Source of the DNA: Aricia agestis
Taxonomy: Eukaryota; Arthropoda; Insecta; Lepidoptera; Lycaenidae
Reading direction: 5' to 3'
DNA: 64,000 nt
NCBI RefSeq assembly: GCF_905147365.1
Contig: NC_056417.1
Location: forward strand, 7,586,501-7,650,500
The position numbers and the translations under genes are program-made. The notes under the pieces were generated by a model that was not told where the DNA came from, did no database searches, and saw only the letters and a list, made by a program, of their open reading frames with translations. Below are positions 1 to 11,500 of this stretch, in pieces (position 1 is the stretch's first letter; every line of letters starts with the position of its first letter).

Positions 1-112
1 GACGGACGGACGGACGGACGGACGGACGGACGGACGGACAGACGGACAGACAACGAAGTCTTAGTAATAGGGTCCCGTTATTACCCTTTGGGTACGCACG
101 GAACCCTGAAAA
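1..112 (+). repeat. 3' end of a lepidopteran dispersed repeat (family C), with GACG expansion
   Basis: A run of GACG units (about 1-40) passes into GACAGAC units and then into a tail ending near 'ctttgggtacg'. The same tail recurs at 11791-11889, 28412-28627 and, reversed, 57160-57584, so this is one interspersed family. The GACG run looks like an expansion of the family's own GACAGACGGACA stretch. The element starts before the window. Confidence 0.8.
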
Positions 113-535
113 TAAAAACTAGAACGCCCACTTTGACCCAACTTCGTCGTGGGTCGTTTTGAGCGTTGCCTGAGCGTAAATGATGACGTCATGAGTGACG
201 TATTCGCCGCGATCAAATTTTTTTTGCAAAAAATGATTTTGCACGATTAGTTAATCAAGTGATTTACATAAGCTTAGAAGTACTCAACACGCGGCACGAG
301 CTGGCAGCAACGGCTTTTGTGTTGTAAGTATACTTTTCTTTATTTATATTGATATTGTTGTTGGAAATGGTCGAAAAAGATTTGGCGAAAGCATTGAACT
401 ATTATTACTACGTACTTATTACAATTTTATTTCAAAACTGCGGTAAAATCCTGGCCCTAATTTTAACTATAACGTTTTTCATCATCATTAAGTAATTTTA
501 TTAATTCTATTTATCAGTGCTTTGTACAGTGAGCA
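113..535. other. Non-coding stretch
   Basis: AT-rich sequence without convincing coding structure, probably part of a TAF1 intron. It holds a palindromic TGACGTCA (CRE-like) near 184-191, of unknown significance. Confidence 0.5.
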
Positions 536-886
536 ATGCCAAGAAAACGCCGAGGGGCTGATTTGAGCCGTAATACAAGTATAGCTAGAAGCAAGAAAAA
601 AAGGAGACGCCAAAGAACCGAAGAACAAATCCAGCAAGAAATTACTGATGCACGTGTGAGAATGGCGCAATTGCGTCAAAAACGATCAGAAAATACACGA
701 GCTGACTGCAATGAAATAAGATTAAAACGACAGTCACGCCCTTTCACGGTCAATAGACGCAAAACAGTACACTGGAGGAAGTTGATTCCTATGCAGGTAG
801 CGGGTCATCTTAAACTAGTCAGTTATGTTGGTCGGGAAGAAGAAAAGGACAGAATAGTATTTCTATCATTAAATTACTATACTTAG
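536..886 (+). pseudogene. Fragment resembling the N-terminus of Helitron-type replicase/helicase ORFs
   Basis: An open frame of 116 codons starts MPRKRRGADLSRN and carries strongly basic stretches plus an 'ARVRMAQLRQKRS' segment. Such a start, followed by repeated R-M-x-x-x-R units, is what I remember from N-termini of insect Helitron proteins. After about residue 75 the likeness ends: the segment near 777-800 ('gttgattcctatgcaggta') belongs to MITE family G found elsewhere in this window, and the stop lies next to another MITE at 883. No Rep or helicase motif is present. It is a dead fragment at best, and a chance frame cannot be excluded. Confidence 0.45.
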
Positions 887-1026
887 GGCCTGTTTCACGA
901 CTTCCTGATAAGTGACGAATAGGCTATCCACCAATTAACTTGACAAATCAAGTATGGAGAATCTGTCAAAAAAGTTGCGTATAGCCTATTCGGCACTTTA
1001 TCAGAAAGTGGTGAAACAGACCCTAA
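883..1026. repeat. Foldback MITE
   Basis: Terminal inverted repeats of about 35 bp: the left end starts TTAGGGCCTGTTTCAC and the right end is its imperfect reverse complement (GTGAAACAGACCCTAA). The arms continue inwards with 'gaataggctat' on both sides. It overlaps the next element by a few bases. Confidence 0.8.
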
Positions 1027-1283
1027 GCGGAATAGAGCAACAATCTCGAGCTGTCTAACGAAACCGAAATTGATTTAAGTACATCTGTGTGTAAAAATAT
1101 GTGTATGTATACACTCACACAAGCATCTTTCTAAGAGATTAAATTGTCAACGTGCCGATAAGTGCCGACTGGACGTCAAAATAGGAGTTCTGCTGTCATG
1201 TATCACACGTCTCTTTTTACCACGCAGTGTTACTGATAGTGACATCTCGCTTGCTCAGGCCTTTGTTTCTCTATTCCGCTAGG
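1023..1283. repeat. Foldback MITE with CTAAGCGGAATAGAG ends
   Basis: Left end CTAAGCGGAATAGAGCAAC, right end (reverse complement) ACCTAGCGGAATAGAGAAAC. It is a 260-bp element with no coding capacity, directly adjoining the MITE at 883-1026. Confidence 0.7.
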
Positions 1284-1879
1284 TTTAACTTTATGATTTC
1301 TATACAACAAAACAAAAATAAAAAATCACCATAATATATTTCCATTTAAGTAAATCGAAATACTTCAGATGAATCGAAATACACAATATCATCCAGATAA
1401 ATGTTGGTAGAAATAGCTAGGTTTACCCTCGAGGAGATGAAACAGGCCCTTACTGTCGTAATTAATTAGTGGTACTTATGTAATTTTAAGGAATCAATTA
1501 TATAATAGTAACTTAAAAATAATAATGTTTGGCATTTATTATTTTTATATCAGTTCACGCCGCTCCGTGGCTATTTCACGCATATATACCACATCCTTAA
1601 ACACTTACAATAAGTCAGTTATTTTTGTCTACACCAAAAATTACCTAGAAATACCTACTTTATATAGCAAAACAACGTTTGCGGAGACAGCTAGTTTTTA
1701 TATATAAAACTTGCTGTCCCGGCAAACGTTGTTTTGCCATACAACTTTGTAATGTAGTAGTTCTTTATTATTTTATTGAAGTGACTAAATAAGTATGGTA
1801 CCATGGCAACGTCCATCGCTATCCCGTCGCACAAACAATGGTCGCCATCAGTCTCGAGTTATAATAATTTACTATTACT
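1284..1879. other. Intronic stretch with an inverted repeat at 1669-1732
   Basis: Mostly AT-rich sequence without exons. At 1669-1732 the stretch 'gcaaaacaacgtttgc' is repeated in inverse as 'gcaaacgttgttttgc' around a short 'tttttatatataaaa' centre, giving a stable hairpin. The right arm resembles a common repeat end. Confidence 0.6.
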
Positions 1880-2039
1880 AGCTATTTGACTATTTGACCG
1901 AACTTTGCTCGGTATTCGATAAAACACGAATAAAATTACATTTTCTAAAAATGATTCCTGGCTGGATCGATGTATCGCCCCCGAAACCCCCTATATACAA
2001 AATTTCATTAAAATCGTTGGAGCCGATTCCGAGATTCCA

Positions 2040-2124
<85 letters not shown>

Positions 2125-2150
2125 ATAAAGATATAAGATTTATTCAAATG
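1880..2150 (+). repeat. Dispersed repeat family B with a long TA microsatellite
   Basis: Contains 'tttgaccgaactttgctcgg', 'atgattcctggctggatcga' and 'ttggagccgattccgag', shared with copies at 36267-36390, 48137-48345 and 49314-49750. The TA run at 2044-2121 (about 39 units) sits where other copies have a short TA stretch, so the microsatellite grew from the element's own tail. Confidence 0.8.
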
Positions 2151-2388
2151 CACTTATCAATATAAAAAGTAGCCAGTAGCCGATTCTCAAACCTACTGAA
2201 TGTGCATATAAAATATGGTAAAAATCAGTAAAGCCGTTTCGGAGGAGTACGGTAACTAACATTGTGACACGAGAATTTTATATATAAGATTTTGTATTCA
2301 TTAAAAAATTTTGAGTTCGTTGCTTGCTATTTTAACAAGTGACGATCGCTTTTGTTATAATATATTTTATTCTTTATCTCACTTGTAG

Positions 2389-2500
2389 CTGACCAAAGAA
2401 AGAGAGGAAGCAGAGAGAGAGGAGCTAAGGAAGATGATTCTCGGGCAGTCGGAGAAGAAACCACAGATCAACCAAAATGACCAACAGTCAAATAATCAAG
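2389..2500 (+). CDS. TAF1: TAF1 exon a
   Basis: The first TAF1 exon visible. It encodes 37 codons beginning LTKEREEAEREELRK, a charged linker before the conserved region. The acceptor is 'cacttgtag' and the donor is 'caag|gtagtg'. It ends in phase 1 and joins the next exon to make a glycine codon. Confidence 0.88.
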
Positions 2501-5500
2501 GTAGTGATCCTCAAACTTTTTGGTTGTTCGAAAAACCTTTTAAAAGCAAAATTTTTGATGCAAATCCAAATAAAAGGTACGAGGTCTAAAGACCTCGAAT
2601 TTTTTATTTGGAATAAATTACAAGAAGTGGATATTAATCAAGAGTCGCGTCGGTATTATAAAATTTTGAGTGGCATTGTAAACTTGACACTAAGCTATGC
2701 TGAAACCAGCATCAGAAACCAGCATCGGAAACCAGCATCAGAAACCTGATCACTTCTAAAAACGATTCATTAAGTATTAACTGAGCAAGCGCAACGGATC
2801 GAGCCATGTCGGCTGACGTGACGTGCAGTTTTACGGTGACGTTGCCGTATTTACCGTACACTTTTTCTATTCGAATAACGTACCCTAGTTAATGCATAAT
2901 AAGTAGAATTTTACGAGGCACGGCGACGTGCAACGTTGCGTCGTCGTGACGTGCATTTTCACGTTACGTTGACGTAAATTTGCACGCCGCGACAACGTAA
3001 CGTGCCACGTTACCGCACCGTTCCACGTTGACGACGTCGTGACGTGTAGATGTGGACAGGCCGGCTGACTAAATGTCCGTAGTCTGCGGGGGCCCTAATA
3101 CTCTTTGTTTGTTGCAGGGCGCGTGCTGCGTATTGCGCGTACGTTCCGCAACGCGACGGGTCAACGGTACACGCGCGTAGAGTTAGTCCGTAAAGCGGCC
3201 ATCATTGAAGCGTATACCAAAATACGATCCACTAAGGACGAAGCGTTCATACGACAGTTCGCGACCATGGATGAGACGCAAAAGGAGGAGATGAAACGAG
3301 AGAAACGAAGGATTCAGGTTTGTGGATTGTAGTTTTTATTATATTTTCAAAGTCTCCTAATAAAAAAAATATATGTTTTTAAATAAATTGAACGCTTAGA
3401 GTCAGATAGATCTAACGACATTGCAAGAACAAAACTTGGAAAACCAAACTTTGCTTAAAGTAAAGAGAAGTTTAACATAAAAGCGTGGCGTGATGGTACA
3501 TACTAAGTCAATTATTGTTTAGTGACTGGCTAGTGATAATAATATAACATAATATAGTTTATAGCTAAGATGAAATTCTCAGCTTCTTTTAGTTTCAGTA
3601 ATGCGTATGTATAAGTGATTTTTACATCAGCTGAATTTTTTTATACAGGAACAACTGCGTCGTATCAAGAGGAATCAAGAAAGGGAGAGACTGGCTGGAA
3701 ATGTCACCGTACCGGCCACGCCCAGTAATGACAGTATGTGTTTTGTATTTTGAATATTGCTTCAATTAACGACATTTAAAATAGTCTTAGTTTACGTATA
3801 GATACGCGATGTCCGGTCCCTTTCACTCCGTTCTAAATATATTATCGCGTTAGAGCAAGTACGCTATAGAAGTATTAGCATAGAAGCATATTAATGCGTA
3901 AATGTACCATCGAGGAAATTGATTCCTAGGCAGGCAGTTAATTATTGTGATCTGTCGGCTGGGATTGACGTAACGCGACCAAACTACGTAGGTCCCCCAT
4001 CTGCCTAGGAATCAACTTCTCTGATAGTACAACGTAGCGATAATCTACATGCTTCACAACCGTACTTTTGCACACTAAATGACCTCTATCTCCTATGCCT
4101 CACACTCCTCGTTTAGTGTAGATCCTTAACCTTTTCCACCCTGCAGGTATGATGAGCATGTCATCGTCAATGCTGGACCGTGGCTCCCCCGGTCTCATCC
4201 CGCTCGGTCAGATCAAACAAGAACCCGACTTGCCGACCCCATCCCGTCGCCGCCCGAAACTCAAACCAGATCTCAAGCTGAAGGTAAATAAAAATAAAGT
4301 ATGTATTGCTTTTTTTCTCAATATTGTGCCGTCCTGTACTCTGAGGCCAGTTCTCGTAATAAAAAATTGTCAAGTTAAAACATGAGTCAAAATTAAGTTC
4401 CAATTTTGTTCTCGTTAAAACTCGGGAAGGGCTGAACCGATTTGGCTAATTTTGGTATTGAAATATATGTGGAATACCAGGGAAGGTAGTGATGAGAAGT
4501 TCACGGGGTCTTCTAGTAAATAATAAATTATTGCTTTTATATGTTACACGAGAATTGACTTTATGAGTTATCTCAGTCAGTAAAGTGACAAATGAAACTC
4601 AAAGCTATAGCAATTATTATTCTAAATAATCCAAACCTAATAAAAATATAAAGTGACAAATTAAAAAGGATGGCAATCAAATGTTATTTTACTGACTGAA
4701 ATAAAATAATTTATTTGCTTTGCAAGTTGTAGAATAGAGTTTAATAATTCGCTCGAATATCCATTTTAAAAGCTAGTTCATTGTTTGCTTTTGTTTTGTA
4801 ATATTTTGGCGCATGAAGGTTTTAAGATTTTAAGTTTACATTGCGCATGATTTTATAATGAGCCTGGACATTTTGATTTTAACGTTTTGAATTATTAATT
4901 GTAGGTTTTGCCTTTTTATTTAAATATGTTACTGGTTACATATATACCCTTTGTGTGTGTGTCCTTGCTTCAACATGAAATAAAAAAAACATAACGTCAC
5001 AGTGCGGCGCGTGCGGTCAAGTGGGACACATGCGTACGAACAAGGCGTGTCCGCTTTACACGGGCGGGGCGCCGTCGCCCGAACACGACACGCCTCCTGA
5101 GCCCGATGAGGAGGAGCTTGGGTACGTCGATGGCACTAAGCTGACGCTGCCTACGAAGATTATTAAGGTTTGTGACGTCACTATGTTAGTTTACATATTA
5201 GTTAGTTAGTGTACACAAAGTAATGATAACACCTGTATGTGAAGGGTCGATGCTTACGACAAAAACCGGTCCAGTCGCAGTCCGCAGTTCACAGCTGACA
5301 CTATATTGTTATACTGAAAAGTGATGTAGTTTAGCAAATTAAATTATAATAATGTTTTTATTTACAACTGCAAAATATATTATATTTAGTTTATACTACA
5401 CTATCTTTGTTATTAGTTGTTCTTCCCCGTGAAGGATGAATTACTTTAGTCAATAGATTATTGTACAAGTTTATTTGTTTATTAGTTTCTTACTAGATTA

Positions 5501-8500
5501 TAGTGATATAATGTTGCGCGTGGTGAACTTTCTAAGCTGTACCAGACAAACCTTGCAGGTTTATGGTACACTCTCAATTAGACATAAGTTATAATTTGTA
5601 TTACTTAAATAAATAAATAAAACATATTTTTGCGTCAGGGTGATTGTATTTATAAATTGATAGCATCGCGCTGTTTTAAAATACGCTGCCTTTGTCTGTG
5701 AAATGACTTTTACAATGAGCTAGAAAAAAACAAGATTAAAACTTCAGTTACTAGTGTTACTTAGATTTTCATTGTGTTAATGTTTTTTTGATTTTTGGAA
5801 TTTATAACAGATTGATTATATGTTTGTTTTTCTTTCTTTTCTTTTCACTTAATCTCGTTAACAGAACTTAGATCAAGTTGACGAGCGGGGTCGTCGCATC
5901 GGTGGGCGGCGCGACTCGCGCGGGCGGCGCCGGCGTAACCCCAGCGACTGCGACTATCTTGTGCGGCGGCCGGCGGAAAGACGCCGTACCGACCCGCTAG
6001 TGACGTTGTCATCATTACTGGAAGACGTGTTGAATCATATGCGCCATCTGCCGGATGTACAGCCGTTCTTGTTCCCTGTTAATCAGAAGGTAACAGTTTA
6101 TATATACCCTGTTTTGAGTGTTATTCCCGCAGAGAGATCCCGTCCGGACTCGCTAGTGACGTTGTCGTCATTACTGGAAGACGTGCTGAATCATATGCGC
6201 CATCTGCCGGATTTACAGCCTTCTTGTTCCCTGTTAATCAGAAGGTAAGAGTTTATTTTATAGGTGCCCGATAAAATACGAGGCATTATTTAAGTAAATG
6301 ATAGACATGTTCGATACTGCCTAATGCATATAACTCTTTTTTATCTTCTTTTAGATTTATACTTACAATTTAAACAAAAATATCCATAATATATGTATTA
6401 TGCACATATTTATGGGCTGTTTACACTCAGCCACTGCCGCTGCTCCTCGCGCTGCCGGCAATATTACTCTGAATACTTCTGCGGTAGTAACGACGCGAAT
6501 GAGCGTTTACGCTTAGCCCTCTATATACTAGCCGCGTCGGGCAGCGGCAGCGGCATGACGAGTGGCAGCGCGAGTGACTACCGTCGGTGGCCAAATTATT
6601 ATACTCACTTGAAAAACAATAAGTTTTCGTGTCTCATAAGGAATTTTTTTTATCTTTAAAAAGGTTAATATTTTTTTAGCCTTATGGTAAGGTGCAGAGT
6701 CCTGCATACATATGCAGGTCCCGTCTGGCTGCTATTCAGCTATCTGGGGATAGAGATGACTTTATAAATCTAGCAGATATTGGTCTTAACGCATGGTTCC
6801 TTCGACCAGGTGTAGTCGACCATTCCCCTTTGTTCTATTCTCGCCTCATGTCGTAACCGACGAAGGTGGTTTCACTCGTTCAATAACACAGCTTTTATAA
6901 AAAAAATCATGTCGCCTTTGGTGAACAAAAATCCATCAACCAATACGAAACTACGTAAAAATCTCACACTGATTATATTAATAATTTGGCCACCCACTGT
7001 ATTTGCATTATTGCGCTGCCCACTTCCCAGCTAGTGGGTAGCACTTCCCTACCCACTTTGCCCAACAGGGCTGAATAAAAATGCCGCATTACATGATAAT
7101 AATTTACAGCTGGTAGCCGATTATCACCGCATAGTTCAACGGCCGATGGATCTACAGACGATTAGAGAAAACCTCAGACAAAAGCATTATCAGAGCCGCG
7201 AGGAGTTCTTGGCTGACGTCAACCAGATCGTGGAAAACTCTACTTTGTATAACGGTTAGTTAAACCTGACCATTTATTCAAAATGACACACAAATACACA
7301 CATAATATACCATTGATATATACTTGAATGTCATTTTCAAGGCTAACATAAATCTAAGATGAAACCTTGAGAGCTTTAGTGCGATAGATCTTCTAAGTTC
7401 TAGTCCTTGAGCATATAAGCACAAATATTCATACCCTTCATATAATTATGATAAATATTTCTGGCGCATTAAGGTAAGTAGTAGGTAGATAAGGTTGAGT
7501 TATTAAGAATAAAATTGCAAACTTGTCATCGTCAAAGCCATCAGCCAAAAAACTACTACATTCTTATGTCCGTAGGTCAGAATAGCAGTTTGACGGTGGC
7601 GGCACAGCGCATGATGCAGCGTTGTTTCGAGAAGTTGGCCGAAAAAGAGGAACAGTTTATGAAGCTCGAGAAACAAATTAATCCGCTACTAGATGACAAT
7701 GATCAGGTAAGCGATTAACACGCCTTTAATGATTTCTAAATGGTATAGCTGATAGAATTTACTATAAAAGTTATACTTATCTAAACCATGTAAAGTTATA
7801 GAAATATAATTTGATAAAGTCCGTTGGCCGGATAGTAGAAATTCGTCCATTAATTAAACTATATTCGTAATAGATTCGTAAGTATTTTTATCGTATGCGT
7901 GGAATTAAGGTGTCGATAATTATTTTTGTGCGTGTAAAGGTTCAAGTAATATAGCTAAAGTTCTATGGCTGAATCTCTATCTGACAACCAGATAGAATAC
8001 GATTAAATTATATAATCGAGATGTCACTATTTACAGATTCACCAACAGAATCACAAACAAAAATACAAAACGATACAACTGATTTTTTTAATGGATGAAA
8101 TATGTTCCAATGACATGTGAAATACAACATTCTTTGCGATAAAGTTAAATGCAAACTATATTGAAAGTGCTAGGCTATACAGTATACTACTTTTACATGC
8201 AATAAGATACGAAATTACTTGAAATGATCTCAATATTGTATCTTTTCAGGTTGCCCTTTCCTTCATATTCGAAAACTTACTGACGACCAAACTGAAAGTG
8301 ATGCCAGAGGCGTGGCCCTTCCTCAAGCCGGTTAACAAGAAGCAGGTGAAGGACTACTACAATGTCATCAAGAAGCCTATCGACATGGAGACTATTGGGA
8401 AAAAGATTCAAGGTTAGGAAAAATAATAAATATACAACGGAAGGAAAAATATTCAAACTTCGTGTACAATATCAATAACTCAGAGTACGCCAGTCTTGGC

Positions 8501-11500
8501 TTTTAATCGTAAATAAATATATCATGCTTTCTTTATCGTTTTTCGTATACTGAAAGAAGACATAGAATGACTAAAAAATACTCGTGTCACTCGGAGACTG
8601 CCGCGGTAAAGCTATTACATAGCATTTTTTACTAACTTATGCAGTTATAATTCGCATACGTCTAGCCGCACGCACACAAACACCGAAGTCTGGCTACGCT
8701 GCACCGACCGGTCGGAGTGAGGGATGTTAAGTTTTTTTATATGATATTGAATGTACTGTAACTTCTTGGTGGTTATATTCAATTAAATAATAATACACTT
8801 TCATTGCATTTATAATTATGTAGTAAAGTGGAATAAATACAAGGAAAGTGTATAATTATTTAATTAGGTTTTTATGTCATGGAATTTCTTGATTCGGTCG
8901 CGCTCAAAGCCCATAAATAAAGCCGATAAAAGCTATGCAATAGCTTAAAACGTTTGTTTAATTAGTTTTAAATAACTTTATTTTTGCGTTATACACTAAT
9001 TATAAATAATATATTCTTCATATAATTTTAATATTTTAACTATAGAAAGTGATGGAAAAAGATGAAGTCGAGAAATATGTAGAATATTATATATGAAAAT
9101 TCTGCTAACTTTCTTAACAGTTGTTCATATTTTTTAGCCCACAAATACCACAGTCGCGAGGAGTTCTTGCGTGACATACAGCTGCTGGTGGACAACTGCC
9201 GCGCGTACAACGGACCCAACTCTCAGTTCACGCGGCAGGCCGAAGCTATACTAAAAGTTACGAAGGAGGCTTTGGAACAGGTGAGAGTTAAGAAATCGTG
9301 TTTATTTAACCCATAAGTTATTTATACTATTATATTCTTTGTAAGCACAGGAAATATCATTTACAAATGCTCCTATTTGATAAGTATGGTAAAACAGAAT
9401 TCAAAAGCGCCATATATTATTATATTTAATCTTTATAGGAGCGTTATCTCGAGGCAATAAATATTTTGGACCTGAGAAATGAACACAGGTTAACATCCAC
9501 TGTACCACTTTTCAAGCATATGCCGCGCACGGTAAAACTCTGGAATGAACTGTCACCAGCAGTATTTCTGCACCAATACGACCTGCAAACCTTCAAAAAA
9601 ATAGGGTATTCCAACGCACGCCCTAATGTTGCGAGTCTCTATTGGGCGACGGTAGTTGTTTTCCATAAGGTGACCTGTTTGCCCGTTTTTTTTTATTTTA
9701 TAATTTTTATAATTTTCAGTTCGACGAGCACGTGTCGCAACTGGAAGCGAACATCGTGCGAGTGCAACAGAAGATGCTGGAGGCGGCGGAGTCCGACACG
9801 GAGGAGGAACAACCCACGACGACGGACGAGAAGCGCGGCCGCGGACGACCGAGGAAACACAAGCCGTCCACGTCAGCCGACGGTAAGCTAAGCGGCCCCT
9901 AGACGTGCAATTTTATTGCGAAATTTTTTGGAAAAAAAAAGAAAAATAAAGAAGATGTGGTCAAAAATAGGCACCTTCAAACCAGGCGGCTAACGCACCA
10001 GTTGGATTTGGTTGAGTTTTTGAATTTGAGCTATTTATATGACCTTTTCTAAACGCTAGCGCAAAAAAAGTTTCTATAATTATTAATTTCAGAAAAAATC
10101 TAACGTGACTTTAGTAATACCGGTGATGAACGCTATAATCTTAGCGGCCTAGACGAGCAATTTTATTGCGCAATATCACGTTTTGCATAATATTATTCAC
10201 CGTCTAGGGTTGATATTGAACATCGCGCCTTCAATCAAATTGTTAAATAAACTGTTCAATAAAAGTTAAGCGTGATATTCCACAATACAATTGATCGTCT
10301 AGGGGACCAGTTAAAAGTAAATTCGATACGACGCATAGGCTGTTTATGATTTTTATCCATACTTATATTATAAATCAGAAAGTGAATCTGTCTGTCTGAT
10401 ATCTCTTCATATCCAAGCCCGATTTTTGTGTGAATTGGTATAGATATACTTTGAGTTCCGAGAATTGACATAAAGATACTTTCTATCCCTGGAAAATGTA
10501 CGGTTCCCGTGCAATAAAACGGCGCATCTGAGTTATGGGCGTCATCTAGTCTTTCCAAAAGTTTATTTAAATTATTTTATTTACATTAGACTTAAGCGTC
10601 TTCATAGGCTGAACAAGAAGTAGCTTTTCACCCATATTCTTTGTTTTCTCTTATAGTTCTTATTATCTATTTATAGTAAGAATTACGTCTTTTTGAATGC
10701 TTAAACGTTATTGGTAATGTTTAAATATATCTTCACAGATGCAACACCAAGGAAACGCGGCCGACCCAGGAAAGACCAGAACAGTCTTGTTGATGGTAAG
10801 TTTAAAATTTGTACCATTGATACCATTGATCACATTTATTTATCAAAACATAATATCATAAAGAGAAGACGGAAACAATTTTATGTTTCTACATTTTTTC
10901 GTCGTCACGGGGGCATGGATCCAAAGCAATAGTTAACGCCTGTAGTCCACCGACGCTGCGAACTGCGAAACAGCGGCGAACCGATTTACTGTCTCATCCG
11001 CCACACGACATTGTGTTATATTGCATCTCGCTCTATTGATGTTTCGCAGAGTTTTCGCAGTTCGCAGCGTCGGTGGACTAGAGGCGTAATCAAAATTATG
11101 GCAGCGTTTTCTTTTAAGCCACGTGAAAAATTATACTTGGTTGACATTAACAGGAGTTAATCAGCTGACTCTTAAGTTACATTCTTCAATGTGGCTATAG
11201 GCTGCGTTAGTTCTGATTTTAGCCAATGAGGGTTTTATGGCGCTATGTAGCCGTAGCTCAGGGTCTATCGTGTCAATTGTCGTGTCAGACAGCTGTCATA
11301 TGTCACGATATATGACAGCTGTCTGACGCGACAATTGATACGATAGACCCTACCGTCCCTCTGGTGGCAAAATGATATATCGAAAATCCTCACTTTCCAC
11401 AGATCTGTTTGATATATACATCTGTTTGACACGACATTTGACACGAAAGACCCTACCGTCCCTCTGGTGGCAAAATGATATATCGAAAACCCTCACTTTC

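Noticed and set aside
1890..2153. Open frames on both strands across the TA repeat
   Set aside because: They are translations of a dinucleotide repeat (IYIYIY) inside a dispersed element, not genes.
9466..9891. 141-codon frame joining the LINE fragment and a TAF1 exon
   Set aside because: It runs through the intron by chance. The TAF1 exon is read in another frame from 9720.
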